The notes under the pieces: generated by a model
The model's input: only the letters and a program-made list of their open reading frames with translations
Databases searched by the model: none
Told to the model about the DNA's origin: nothing
Made by a program: the position numbers and the translations under genes
In this document: piece by piece, positions 33,000 through 46,019 of the stretch
Layout of the letters: each line of letters begins with the position of its first letter
Position numbering within the stretch: position 1 is the stretch's first letter
Assembly (NCBI GenBank): GCA_008828725.1
Contig: MEHQ01000514.1
Coordinates: forward strand, 1 to 64,000
DNA: 64,000 nt
Direction of reading: 5' to 3'
Source of the DNA: Saccharina japonica
Lineage: Eukaryota > Sar > Phaeophyceae > Laminariales > Laminariaceae

Positions 33000-34735
33000 A
33001 ACGGCGCCTTGGCTGCTTCGCAGTTTGTAGCCTCGACTACTACTGTGGAGACATGTATCCGTAAAGTACAGCAGTAGTGCTACTTTCTGTACCAAAATAC
33101 TCGTGTTCGTATGTACGTAGATCGGCCTATCGTCGGAAAATAGAGAGAGGTCGTAGATATGATACTTCGAAGTCTGCATGCTGGCAGACACGTACTCTCG
33201 TAGATCCGTGTATTTATACTCTACGTAGATTCCCAAAAATTGGAATCGAATTACAAATTTACATGAAATTATCAAGCGTGTCGTACAACTGCTACTACTG
33301 CTGTACGCAGCCCAGACAGAGCAGACGCATGCGACATGGTATCAACTACTGCTGCACGACGCTTGATGTGTGCCTCGTTCCATGTCGGTGTGGTCCTTGT
33401 GGTCTCGTGCGTGGTGTGTGCTGTGTTCCGTTCATGTCGCGGGTCAAAAACGAAGCATCAAAATTCATAGGATGAAGAAACAGTCGTACGGCAGGTGTTT
33501 CATAGAGTCGCGAGGCGGTGCCAAGTCGGAACGCCTTCCCTGAGTTATTTGCCAGAATTTGCGACATTGAAGGCCCAGAGCACGCCCCACGGGCCTCGGC
33601 CGGGACCCGCACTTGCGCCGTGGCGTACACGCGGCCCCCCTGCGTGCCCCGCAGCCGACAGCACGAGAAAAGACCCGCGGCCGGAGATGAAAAGTGAAAC
33701 TGTTCCGGGAAAATGTCCATTTGGTACCTAGACATATATATATATGGTAAGTATAAATATACACCTTGTACCTGGTAATATATATCAATACGTATCGGAG
33801 TTATTAGCTGGTGAGCCAAAGCTCTCGTACTTCGAGTACAGTCAGTAGGCAGACCACCATATATACGAGTACGAGAACACCATGGAGAATGGTCGCTATG
33901 CTCCACCTGGTATATACATATGATACCTGGTACCTGGTACGTGAGGTCGATGTACTTACAGCTTGTCAGAATGAGCTACTCCGGCATGTCAAACCCAGGC
34001 CGCATGTTTTGCACGGGTCGAATATCGGTGCACGCTGTCGTAACAAGAGTGTACCAGGCGTACCTGAAGAAGACACCAGGTACTCGATGAGCATGTCACA
34101 CTAATTCCTACCCTACCTAGCAGCTGCTGCTGTATTGTTAGACTAATAGTGTTGCGCGTCGATGGCCGCCCTTGTTTCGCTTCTTTTGCTGCTATGAGTA
34201 CCTGGTACGTAATATTAGCAGGCCAAATCGTATGAAATCAAACCCGGAACAGAAGCGACTCTACCGAGTGACGGCCTCAGGATGCCGCCTGGCCAGCGGT
34301 TTTGCAGCTGCGAAAGTCCTCCCCCACAGTAGTACGCGTCGTCTGTCCTCCGGCGGGGTTGACTGGCTCCTCGTGGGTAGTCGGGGGTGCGCCTGCCGCC
34401 GACACGAGGCGCGAGGCGCCCGACTCCGAACCTATCGGCTGAGCTTACTGCGAAATCCGCCTCTGTGGGCATGTGCAATGCTCGGATACTTCTCGCCCCG
34501 GGTTGGTACCAGCCAACCAGCCCATCGCCCAGGCAGGATTCAGCGCACTGGTGCTGGCCTCAGCACCTGCGAGGTTGGTAGGCTCTGTTTGTTTTCCTAC
34601 TTTTCCGTGCTGCTGTCGGCCGATCGCGAGACGAGTGCGTGTCCTTGGTTCATCTCGCTCTCTCTGTACAGTCCGGAGGCTTTTATCCACATCCGGGGAC
34701 CCACTTCATTCGTCCCCTGCTAGATTCTAAAAATA
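33000..34735. repeat. Large dispersed repeat R1, copy 1
   Basis: Corresponds in order to 54790-57610 once the Mutator-like insertion there is ignored. It runs from ccaaaatactcgtgttcgt-like sequence near 33090, through the GC-rich block (33285-33725) and ctggtgagccaaagctctcg (33810), to a reversed gag-like fragment (34215-34735). On the minus strand that fragment reads NLAGAEASTSALNP and LAGTNPG, related to the start of the ORF at 60347. The gag-like part is broken. Confidence 0.85.
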
Positions 34736-34739
34736 CTCT

Positions 34740-34915
34740 TCCAGCCACGGGTCTTTTCTCGCGCACTTGGCTGCGGGGCGAGCGAGGGGCCCATGGGTAC
34801 ACCACAGCGCAAGTGTGGGTCCCGATCGGGCTCTGTGGCGGGTGCTCTGGGCGTCCAAAGTCCAAATTCACGAAATCAGGCGAGAAATCGCGGGGACGCG
34901 TTCCGCCGAGCTTGA
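34740..34915 (-). repeat. Reversed partial copy of GC-rich block
   Basis: The segment reads gcgcaagtgtgggtcccgat and gtgctctgggcg, the complement of the gggacccgcacttgcgc block at 33600 and 55350. It is more diverged than the other copies. Confidence 0.7.
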
Positions 34916-35429
34916 GCCAAGCGTGACAATGGAAACCCACACAAAAATTGAAGAGTATGTTGCATGTTCTCGCATGTTCTCTGTTTCTGTGTGTATCAAG
35001 TCGCACCTCGCCTGGTCGCCTGGCCACCTTGCACCTCGAGCGTGGTCGCCCGACTACCTGGCCACCTCGTACCTCAGCCCTCCCCGCGCTCAACAACAGC
35101 AGTCACGCTTGGCGCTCGTTTTTTCTTGCCACGGTGTCATTATGTGTACGAGTATGCATTCGAGGACGATAATTGGAAAAATTCAACAAACAGCAGTCAA
35201 TTAGTTTTGCTTCGGGAATTCTGATGTGGATCCATCTGTTGATCTGAGCTCATTTGGATTAGCTGCCACCTCGAGCCACATCGCAAACAATCTCGGCATC
35301 GCAGCAGCAGCAGCTGACTCAAGCGACAGCAGGTCACCCACCGAACACATCCCTTGCTATTCGAAAGCATCCGCCCGGGATTCAGTTTAAAGGCAGCACC
35401 GGCAAATGCTCATACATATGTAAGCGGAA

Positions 35430-35654
35430 CGCCTGCGTTCCGTGCTCCCCCTTTTCAACTTGCGATACCCCCGGGATTTCACATCAACATCCCAAAGGGG
35501 AATCTTGTAAAAAATAACCTACCCTACCACGTCATGCCCTACCACGTCATGCCCACCACGTACCGTCAGCCACACTACACGCCTGCAACTTCGCACCACA
35601 GTGATGGGCAACGCAGGGCAGGCGCCAAGGGCGGACCGGTGGCCGTACCGCTAG
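35430..35654 (+). mobile_element. Helitron 3' end at 35654 and adjoining repeat
   Basis: At 35610-35654 the sequence acgcagggcaggcgccaagg, cggaccggtggccgtaccg and CTAG is a damaged form of the Helitron 3' hairpin and terminus. Just upstream, 35438-35512 is a reversed copy of the ccccttcggg repeat, and a short tandem of ctaccacgtcatgc lies at 35520-35560. The 5' end of this Helitron was not found. Confidence 0.65.
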
Positions 35655-35699
35655 TACATATCAGCATACAAATATGATGCCATGCTGATTCCAAATCGG

Positions 35700-38140
35700 T
35701 GCCATGGTCAGATACGTACCCTTGATGTACCACCCCGTCATGGCAGCGTATGCGAGCAAAGCGCATCAATTTTTTATTTGCTGTTTGCTGTAGGTTCACG
35801 TGGCGTAAACGTGTTTGAGTGTTGGTTTGGGGTGTTGCCAGCAAGGGGGCTGCTATAGCTCGCTTCCCCCGCAATTGTGTCGATAAAGGGTGTTCAGATC
35901 GGTGAGGTGCGTAAAACACCTGCACACTACTGCTGCAGGGGGGGGGGTCCTTGTCTTTGCCACTAAGTTGTATAGACTACAGCTGATTTCTGGTCTATGC
36001 TCGTTAGTTTTATGGTTTCTTCTATTTTTCTTCGGGTGTACACAACATGGATATTTCCTGGTATTATTTAGTTTGCAAGTGATGATAAATGAAATACCAC
36101 AAGCACCGTTGCCTTGCATTCTGGTACTGCGGTGCATGCATTCAATTGATTTATTCCATCGGAACGCTTATTTTAGCCTCTTTTGTGACCAAGGGCTAGG
36201 TTTCAGGGAATGAGCGAATACGACAGCATCACAATCACCATCATCCTCAGTCTTGGAGGGGGCACAAGTATACATATATATATGAACTACATCAGAGGTA
36301 AAAGTCATCGATAACGGTTGTTTCTACAATTGGCCCCATGTAGCGCATCATCGTGAGACGCGCATATACCTGGCATGTCCTATCCTGTATATTGTATTTT
36401 GCATCATGACGGTCCACGCCTACTTGTTGGGTCCTCTTGACAATAGTTGGTGTGTCATCCTGACAATATTGTTCTTGATCGGTGACCAAGTATTAACATT
36501 GAGATTCTCACCTGTACGTGTCCATACCTCAGGCTAGTGTTCAAAGTACGTAGGGCTGTTGAAGTTCTACACATAATGTCCATCGGCAATGTTGTCTACA
36601 TCGAATGCATGGAATTAACGTCACCCCGTACAAACAAAAACATTGTTGCTGTGCCACTGAGAAGTAGGGTACCAGTGACTCGGAGACCATACAAAACAGC
36701 GCATACCGGACACATACAGCCATTGGTTTCGAAGATTTGGAGGCAATTGACGTTGTTTTCCGGGTTTTACCGGTTGATTGGTGCAAACTGGCCGGGAAAA
36801 AAGGTGCTACCCGGCTTTGTATTTCGATAACGTCGTATAACGTCTCGTTACCACAGACACCAGAGGGCATATTCAAAGAACAGAAAACTAGATAGGAGAC
36901 GTTGTACACTCGCACCACAAAACGGTTTAACCATATTTTTTCAGCCGGTTTCAACCGGTTAACCGACAACCGGTTTAACCGGTTTTGATTTGTTAAAGCA
37001 TCCATACTGTTTAACAGGGGGGGGTTTTCCTTTATTTGCACCTAGTTGTGTACTCCCTAGTTCGTGTTTGGTTCTATACAAAGATGCGCATATTCGATAT
37101 GGAATACCACGTGTATTGATGGTCGTCAGCTGGAAATATACGATTAAAAAAAAGCACGGCGTCAAACGCCAGAAGAAAATAAACACAACCAGACCCACGA
37201 AATCCATGGTCCCGAAACTCCACAAACCACCATCACGGCTAGCGTCATGCGACGAGTACAAGCAACAGTCGCCTTGTTTTTTTAGCTCTAGCTGACACGA
37301 TCCAAGACCTCGGCCAATGCAACACTATCAGACCCGCATACAGCACAGTAAACGAAGGCGTGTGCCGGCGGGGGAGAAGATACCTGTGAAATCGGCTTGT
37401 ATCCGGAAGGCCGTTGAGTGTGAACACCCCCGCGAGTTGAGCAGCAAAGAAAATACGACTATACAAATAAATAAAACATGCTTTAATCAAAATGCCCCAA
37501 CCGTTTTAAAACAAATCACTCTCGATAGTGCAATCATGCAATCATGTCAAGATACGAAGATCAACATGAGAAGCCTTGCTCGTCTGAGCTGCTGCTATTG
37601 TCGTTTGCCGCATCCACATCATCGACGAAAACCACCTATTGGCTCATGTTGGAGTGTGGCGTGTGGGACTTGCTAGATATGACGCGCTGTATGCGTTTGA
37701 TGTGTGCGAGCGTTGGGGGGAGCGGAGTGGAGATTGTGCCGCACTGGATAACCCACTTTCAGGCTGTCACATGTTATCATCTTAATGTTGCATGTAATAG
37801 ATGCGCTGGAGTAGGCACGATCGACGTTGGCTGAACTAACTTCGACGCTGTCGCGTTAAATATCCTTATCCACTGCTGCAGACAAGGTTTAGTGTAGATC
37901 GGTTCATGAATTTCTCCGGGCTGATCGGATAACCGGACCTAAAACAACTCCAGTTTATGTTTTGAAAACCCGACAAAATACACACGCTGGGTTTTGAAAA
38001 ACCCCAGTCAACCGATTTCATTAACCAGGTGCCCATCTCTTAATGATATCACACTGTTAATACATACCTCCCACGTCCTGCCACACCGGATGCGAACACT
38101 ACGTTACGCCATACGCCTGGCACACGCCTGGTATACCTGG
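35700..38140. other. No gene recognised
   Basis: About 2.4 kb without a supportable gene. Overlapping frames on both strands (for example 36541-37041 on minus) show no domain. Around 36920-36990 there is a cluster of ccggtt/aaccgg palindromes. Confidence 0.4.
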
Positions 38141-38149
38141 TACCCATAC

Positions 38150-38491
38150 CGAGGGGCAAAGCAGGGCTCTACACTGGCACCATGGGCGGAGCTGTGGCCG
38201 TACCGCTAGTGTATACATAAAACGGAGCGTAGAAGTAGTAGTAGTAGTGGTAGCAAAAGCAGTAGCAATCGCAATAGCAGTAGCAGCAGCAGCAGTAGCA
38301 GCAGCAGTAGCAGTGGTAGTAGTAGTAGGAGTAGTAGTAGTAGTAATACCAGCAGCAGCAGTAGCAGCAGCAGCAGTAGCAGCAGCAGTAGTAAAAGTAG
38401 CAGCAGCAACAGTAGCAGCAGCAGTAGTAGCAGTAGTAAAAAGCAACGCAGGGTTACAGCGCCACGGGTGGAGCCGTGGCCGTACTGCTAG
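38150..38491 (+). mobile_element. Two Helitron 3' ends flanking a (GTA/GCA)n tract
   Basis: One terminus ends CTAG at 38206-38209 after ggcggagctgtggccgtacc. The other ends CTAG at 38488-38491 after the stem gccacggg-tgga-gccgtggc. Between them, about 38228-38440 is almost pure agcagcagtagtagtag-type trinucleotide repeat, giving poly-Ala/Val frames on + and poly-Leu on -. The arrangement suggests one short Helitron ending next to another, with the microsatellite inside the second. Confidence 0.75.
38228..38440. repeat. Trinucleotide microsatellite (TAG/CAG mix)
   Basis: Interspersed gta and gca triplets over about 210 bases. The long ORFs across it are artefacts of the period. Confidence 0.95.
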
Positions 38492-39009
38492 TCTATTTAC
38501 AACGTTGAGCCCGATCTCAATACAGCAGTACTCGGGCGGTATCCCAAACGTGATAACACGCGTATTCATACATCGTGGTTGTTGCAAAATTTACATTTGA
38601 CCGAACTATCCGTTTAACGCCCAAAGCCTGGTTTTCTATTCATCAACCAAAAAGGACGACATATTGACTAATTTTTCGATTGACAAAACATTCGCCTAAA
38701 TGTTGACAAAGGCAGTAAGCATACTGGCAGTTTTGCACATTGAAGACGGGCGCATCATCTTACACATACTTACTCTCCAAGCTATTCAACTCTTGGTCTT
38801 GGTACTACTACTACTATAACCTGTACCTGGTACTGTTGACTGTGCTTCCAATGGATGCTGACGCGACGGCGGTTAGAGACATTTTGGAGTTCCATCGGTA
38901 TTGAGATGTTTGGTAGCGGGATATGGAGACGTCGGGATTTGACTACTGTGATGACATGCCCCGACAATCCATACTACATTCTACTCTACGACGATAGTAA
39001 CATAAGTGG
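38492..39009. other. No gene recognised
   Basis: Nothing coding and no repeat partner noticed. Confidence 0.4.
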
Positions 39010-42000
39010 TTTACTCTGGTAACATCCCGTCATCGCATTAATTCATACCTGGTATATAGTTTGGGAACAATGAGGCCTCTCTGCTGCGATCAGCCGGAGA
39101 CTCTCACTTAGGGCTACTACCCCCGCGTTGATTCGCCGGTGATCAAGGCGGCACCTCGTCGCAGAGAGTAGTTACCCTGGTAAAATAATCACTACAAAAC
39201 TGACGTCGTTGTCGGCGTGTCTCGCGCACAAAGATGGGCGGCAGAATGGTTTGTTTTTCCCTACCCTCTTCCTACTTTTCCGTGCTGCCGTCGGCCGATC
39301 GCGAGACAAGTGCGTGTTCTTGGTTCATCTCGCTCTCTCTGTACAGTCCGGAGGCTTTAATCCACATTCGGGAACCCACTGCATTCGTCCCCTTTTTGCT
39401 TAGATTCAAAATTACTCCGGTAACATTCCGTCGCATTAATTCGTGTATAGTTTGGGATCAATGAGGCCTCTATGCTGCGGCATGAGATCACACCCATACT
39501 TGTCATCCATTTTGCTCTTCTCCCAATGCCGTAGCTCATTTGTATATTATTATCCTTCCCGCGGATGGTTTGTCTTCCTTAATACACCCAAACTTCTACC
39601 TTGCGCAGTTGTGGGCCTGGGTTCTATTGTTCTGTGGGAACGCTGCATTTGAACTTGCAAACTGCTCGGACAGCGGCAGCGCGTCCGTATCCATGAACGC
39701 CGTTTCGCGAGAACGCTTTACTCCTGCCGCGGTCGCGGATGCTGTCGTCCCTACGTATCTGCTTGCGCCTGTGCCGGGTTTCCACCCCACGTACTCCCTA
39801 AGGACGTATATATGTGCCGTCCATACGATGGCTCGCTGCACCTCCCACCCGGAAGGAGTGCATAGTGCATCGCTTATCCTCCATGCAAGCCGCCCGCAGA
39901 TGGGTCTGGAGGTTGGGGGGTCCCTACGTCTCTGCTTGCGCCTGTGTCGGACCCCCCCCCCCACGTACTCCTTAAGGACGTATAGCTGTGTCGTCCATAC
40001 GATGGCTCGCTGCATCTCTCACCCGGAAGGAGTGCATAGTGCATCGCTTATACTTCATGCGAGCCGCCCGCAGATCGGCCTGGAGGTTGGGGGTCATCTA
40101 CGCCGGCGTCAGCGCCCGTTCCCCCATTTTCTCGCCTTCTATTAATAGAACGCTCGGTAACAGAACCCCGACCCCTCTGCGAGTGGCCATTGCATAGATT
40201 TCGCCGCTGATCGGTACTCGACAATGGTCGCGACCGTGCAAACTTCGCGGCAGACTAGGTTCTTCCTTACCCCGACCGCTTGAGGGAAACTTCGCAAAGT
40301 CTTTTCGAACAGGAGATTGACAGTAAACCTTTCGCCCGCGGTCATCTCCCTTCGTAACGCAACGGCTCCGCGCTGTCAAATTATGCCACCCGCTTCGGAA
40401 ACCTATCTCGACCGCGCGCATTCCGTGGCGCACGTACACGTAATTGCACACTCCGTCCTGGTGGTGGGGGTACCCGAAGCTACCTGCCTTTTGGCCGTAC
40501 GAGCGCGCGCACGGTCGCTCGGCTGACCCGCGGGATTAACTGCTCGTGCTCTGGGAAACGATCACGGCGCGTACTCTACTCTCAGCCATGTGTTGCACAT
40601 CGTGTCCCACTATGCCTGGGGGCGAGGAATAATATCAAGAGTCGTGGTGTCCCCTCCCGGCATGCCGGCCACGTTTTGGATAAACAAACGACATACCAAT
40701 AACGTTTATCCCCTCCGACCCCTCACATTGGTACCCCGGTGGGCTATTAACACAGTGTGAATTATGATCGTCTTGATCGCTGTTATCGCGTGCCGTTGTC
40801 AGGGGTTGAACTCGATTTCTGTTACTGCACCGTACCGGGTAAGTTGCAGCCGTCCTTGGGCGCGGAGATTTGGCTCCGCGGAACAAGCGTGTAATATCGT
40901 GGGTTATGTTCGTCCGCGATCGCTGCTATCGCGTGCTGTTACCCGGAATCACCCTGTGGCTGCTGCTGCTGTATGTACCGTATGTCGCAGCCTTTCATTC
41001 GCCCGATAATTCAACCCAGAGGATTACCGCACGTTATCTCGATACAATCGCTTCCCATTGTTGGGGTTCGAACCGTGTTGCTGCTGCTGGACCGAAGGTC
41101 ACGGTCACCCTTCCGCCTTGGGATTTGCCCAGGCGGAACTAACGACTAACCTTTCCTACCGTGAGAAAATATAAATACGAAGATAACTCACTAAGGAGCG
41201 TTGTCCGCAAGGTTTGTATCGTCCGGTCGTTAATATCGGTTATAGCCATTGCAGTGCAATCGTATGCTGCACTAGTTACGAGAGATCAGGGAGTTTGACC
41301 CGTCCGCGAGACGTCCACTCCGGCAACACGGAACTCCCGTATACTATCGTGGGTTATGTTCGCACGTGATCGCTGTTATCACGTGCTCATATCTGGGGCC
41401 ACGCCTTGTGGCTGCTGATGTACCATGGTACCTGGTGCGTCGCAGCCTATATTCCGCCCGGGGGTTTAACTCAGCGGATTCACATATACCACTGCGATGC
41501 TATCGCTTGCCCTCGTTGGCGTTGAACCCTGATACTGCTGCTGTACCTTACCTGGTAGGTCGCAGCCATCCTCCGGCAAGGGGGTTTATCCTGGCGGGAC
41601 TAGCGACTACCGTATCCTACCGTGTGAACATACACTTAAGAATGTTCCCAGAACTCAAAGCGGGTATTCATGCTCTCTGGGATACAATCCGTTCCGTTCA
41701 CTTCCGCATCATGCAATGAGTGCTTCGTATGGCACGCGGGCTCGGTTTCCGTCTGACGGGTTTCGCTCGATGTCTGCCACAGTCGGCATGTAATCTACGT
41801 TTGACTTGTCGCACTTCCCAACCCAGCTTTGTTCCTCGGCGAACCGGACTGGGATGGCTGGGAACGTAACTCCTACTGCTTGATGCCTTCGCGTTAAGTT
41901 TGCGTGCCATACGTTGTCGGACGCCTATCGTGGGCGTTGCGGCATGATGTGCATATATTGAAATATTATCGATTTAGTAAGGGCTACGTACACCGACTTT

Positions 42001-42205
42001 CAACGGTGCGCTACTTAATGCATATGTAAGAGTTTTCTAAAAGCGAACGTAGTTACGATGCAACTGTGACCAGACGAACCCGCCGAGAGACTTGGCGGAC
42101 GTAAGAGCAATCAGTTACAACGACACTCCGGGCTGAGCCACTATCAGTAACGAATATCTATCCGTACGATTTCTACCTGGGGTTAGGTGAAACAGTTGCT
42201 GATAA
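39010..42205. repeat. Leader-like unit and large repeat R2, copy 2
   Basis: 39010-39414 is the counterpart of 29185-29586. 39414-42205 is the counterpart of 25650-28199 plus 28985-29180 and holds the uninterrupted site of the mariner-like insertion. A 173-base segment (39748-39920) is tandemly duplicated here (39921-40093) but single in copy 1. tRNA-like units occupy 40560-41640, for example ggtttaactcagcggattca near 41463 and tggggttcgaaccgt near 41061. Confidence 0.85.
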
Positions 42206-42439
42206 AAAATGTGAGATATAATTGGTTCGGAAGGTGTCGTTGATTCAAACTTGTGGTGCGGGTGGCCGCGCGCGCACGTGGAGCGCGCCGGTAAGCGAAA
42301 TAACGCGTTTATGTGCGAGTGTGCACTCGCGTCGTGCATGCATCTCGTGGACGTATGTTGGAATTACACCAAGGTGTACGCTCTTTGAAATACGCCACCA
42401 TTTCGTTTCGTTTCGTTTTATGATTCGCGGGCGCTGAAA

Positions 42440-44010
42440 GCGCGTTACAACGGTGGGCTAATTTCCCAGCGCGGATTGTGATCGCCGTGATCGCTGGTAT
42501 TGCTTGCCGTTACCAGAGGTCGCACCTGATTTCCGCTGCTGCACCGAATCTGGTAAGCGGCAGCCGTCCTTGCGTGCGGAGATTTGGTCCGGTGGAACTA
42601 CCGTGTACTATCAAGGGTTATGCTCGCACGTGACCGCTGGTATCGCGTGCTGTTATCCAGGGTCACACCCTGTGGCTGCTTTATTTCGCCCGGGGACTTA
42701 ACCCAGGGGCTAACGTAAAGTATTTCGATGGCATCACTTGCCGTTGTCGGGGATTGAACCCTATTGCTGCTGCTGGACCGTAGGTCGCAAACGTCCGTTC
42801 GCCCAGGGGTTGACCCTGGCGGAAGTAGCGTTTAACGGTTCCCCCGGTGTGAAAATAAATACAGAAATAAAATGATATTGTGTTGAGGGCGTTGTCCACG
42901 CAGATCTGTCTCGTTCGGTGCGTTATTCGGGGTTCTAACCCTGATGTCGTGCAGTGCAATCGTATCGTGCTGCACCCGTTATTAAGGGGTGTGACCCGTC
43001 CGCGAAAGGTCTACTCCAGCCGTGGATTAGTGTGCGCTATCAGTGCGCGCAGTGTGGGGTACCGAGGTGGGCTATGTTCGTACCCTGGGTTATGATCGAT
43101 GTTATCGCTTGACGTTACGAAGGTCGAACCCAATTTCCGCTGTCGCGCCGCACCTGGTACGTCGCAGCCGTCTTTGGGCGCGGAGAGTTGTTCCCGAGAA
43201 ACCGCGTACTATCGAGGGTTATGAGCGCACGCGATTGCTGCTGTCGCTTGTGATTATCGGGGGTGGGACCCTTTTGCTACCACTCTCACCGCGATGTGTG
43301 GTCAATGTTCGCACGTCGTCGCTGTCATCGCTTGATGTCCTCGGGGTCGTACCCCGCCGTGAGCGATGTGTGGTCAATGGTCGCACGTCATCGCTGTCAT
43401 CGCGTGTGGTTGTCGGGTATCAGACCCCTTTTCTACTACTATCGTTCGCACGTCATCGCTGTCATCGCTTGCGATTGTTGGGGATTGTTAGTTAATGTTC
43501 GCACGTCCTCGTTGTCGTCGCTTGTGACTGTCTGGGACCGGATCCTTTTGTTACTAATATCGCCGTGATGTGTGGCCTGGGTCGGCACGTCATCGCTGGT
43601 GATTGTCGGGGGTCAGACCCTTGTGCTACTACTATCACCGTGGGAAATGTTCGTACTGGGGTCATGTTCGCCCGTGGACGCTTGTTATCGCTTGTACGTG
43701 GTTGCTGCCATCGCTTGTTATTCTCGGGGATCTGACCCTGTTGCCACTGCCATCGCCGTGGGCTATGTTCGTACTGGGATCATGTTCGCCCGTACACGTT
43801 GCCATCGCTTGTTGTTGTGAGGTGTCGCTGCTGCTGTACAGAATTTCGCCGCCGCCCTTCCGCCCGGGCTTCGCCCGGCGTGGCGAACGAATACTATCGT
43901 CGGTTGTGCTCGTACGTACACAATGTTATCTCTTTGCCGTTGTTGGGAATCTATCCCCGCCCATGCTATTTTCCCGAACGATGCAGTCTTCCTTTTGTAC
44001 GGGGTGTACC
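42440..44010 (+). repeat. tRNA-like unit array, longest copy
   Basis: Units of about 70-95 bases share gtggtcaatgttcgcacgtc, then atcgctgtcatcgcttg, then a B-box-like gggg-tc-n-n-accc (for example cggggtcgtaccccg near 43339 and gggggtcagaccc near 43608). The core recurs at about 43306, 43378, 43447, 43496 and 43583, with more diverged units on both sides. A-box-like tggtcaatg and B-box-like spacing (about 45 bases) are kept, while the tRNA stems are not. No coding function is seen. Confidence 0.6.
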
Positions 44011-45440
44011 CCGGCGGGGTTGCCTTTTTACTGATCCAAAGTAGGGTAAAATATCCTACACTGTACTGCCAGGTATTTCCCCCACAATCGTGGGTACCGT
44101 TTCGAACGGGGCTTAACGTATCCTACGGCAGTACTTGGATGGGTGCGATACTCAGTTAACAGCAACCCGTGGGTGGGCGTGTTGTATCTTACGTGGGACA
44201 TCGTTCTCGGCGTTAGCCCCGCGTTCTATCCTTCTTCGACCGGAACATAAGTCAGGTTGTACGGCAGTGGGGTTGGTAGGCATCGGATGCTATGTAAGTC
44301 GGCGCTTTCACCCGTCTGCACCCTCGTGTCCTTATGTCACAAATAATTAACGATCGAAGGCAAAGTCAAGCGAACGACGACGTCTGTTGCGTCACTCGTC
44401 CTTATCGAGAACTCGGTAGGTCTGCCCACGATTCAATCAAAACTGCTGCGCTGTGATTCGCCATGTGTACATACAGTATGGCATTAGTATAGTATAGTAA
44501 TAGTTCGCACCATACGGATAATACCCCTTGCACAATATTCTGTGTACTCAGTTCGTACGTACGATGTCGAAACACGAGAAACAAGTCGAAAGCACCTGAT
44601 CGAAAAACGCCCTCGAATCGTGTCGAAAAACACACGATGCCCTGCTGTAAGTAGTACATCCGCCCGGGTCATTACAAATATGTGGGGGGGTTCTTTAATG
44701 CCCCTTTAATCCCGATTATTACACTGCTTAATTGGCTATTTACTGATTCAGAAACGGCCATAACTCCCCCCTCCTACATTTTCTTCTTGGTCCCGAAGGG
44801 GTCCGCGGTGGACGGAGTCAGGTGCATCGTTATAGTTTGTTGTGTGTTGTCCATGTAGGCGACAATAATAAAATGAGCATAGAGTATAAAGGTGTTAAAT
44901 ATCTGCCCACAAGCGCCTCAAATAACGTGTCAAGAGTTCAAGTCGAAACTCGAAAAAAAATAATTGGATCCCGAGACGAGACTTTTGTGTCCCTCATCGT
45001 AATATCTTAAGTTTGTACGGGAATATTGTGCACGCGATAACTCCGGACAGACACAAATTAGGCGATGGCGAATATATCGATCGTTTTGCCGTAAGTATGT
45101 TCAGCTCGTAAAGCGGTTCAGTTGGGAGGATACGCGCCGCTCCTGAACAGGATTGAACATATGAAGTACTTTTATAAATAAGTTCACTCTCCAATCTCTG
45201 CTCGTACGATTAATAATCGACCGTCACCGGGGGTGTAAGTATGTACATATGTATATACGTATAAATACGACTTATGTATGTACGTTCATGTTATACGTAT
45301 AATATATGTATTTACACTAACATGTATAATCTACCATGGGTGATTCACCTATACATGTTGCTCGTATACATGAATACCGGTAGGGTCAGCCGAAACAATG
45401 ATGAAATAAAATTGAGTTAAAATATATAGATATACACAAG
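44011..45440. other. No gene recognised
   Basis: A/T-rich toward the right, with runs of tatgtatatacgtata. The short frames (for example 44822-45010) have no known domain. Confidence 0.4.
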
Positions 45441-45446
45441 GGCTCC

Positions 45447-45478
45447 GCATGGGTGCCGGCATTCGCCGGCACCCATGC
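45447..45478. other. Perfect 14-bp inverted repeat with 4-base loop
   Basis: GCATGGGTGCCGGC, loop attc, then the exact complement GCCGGCACCCATGC. It stands alone as a GC-rich hairpin in an A/T-rich stretch. No poly-T follows immediately and no gene is next to it. Confidence 0.9.
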
Positions 45479-45529
45479 TTCGGATAGGATAATATCTGTA
45501 TAATATCTGGTACAACGTCAGTTATTTGG

Positions 45530-45915
45530 TGACATTCTTAATATTTACGACAATGTGATGGCGCTCGCTCGTGTTTCGATATCTAACACATACGTGCAGA
45601 ATCAAGGCAATGCCAAGTGTTGCAAAAAAAAAATACTGAATGCTGCATGTTGAGTTCGCAACCTCATTTCTCAGTCTCAACAGTCAATCTCAGAAATAAT
45701 GTAATCAGTCGCTTTCGGTGTTCCCTGGATAGTCTCAGTTCTCAGGATAGTTTGTGAGATTTACGACAACAACGTGATGGCGCTCGCTCGTGTTTTGATG
45801 CGTGACACATACATACGTACAGAATCAAGGCCATGCCAAATGTTGCAGGAAGAAGGAAACGCTAAGTGTTGATACTCAGTTCGTAACGTAATTTCTCAGT
45901 CTCTGGCAGAAGTGC
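45530..45915. repeat. Imperfect tandem duplication, ~220-bp unit, two copies
   Basis: Both units contain gatggcgctcgctcgtgttt, acagaatcaaggc-atgcca and atttctcagtctc. The first is about 45550-45690 and the second about 45765-45905. Confidence 0.8.
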
Positions 45916-46019
45916 ACCAGTTGAAGTGGAGGGCTCAGTTCTGGTACGTGCGGCAAAAAAGACTCCGTGCCGAGAAAGCGGTTTCGCGTGGATAGTAGAG
46001 AGACGTCAAAGCTGGCCAC

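Noticed and set aside
38206-38600. Long poly-Leu, poly-Val/Ala ORFs on both strands
   Set aside because: They follow a trinucleotide microsatellite and are by-products of its period.
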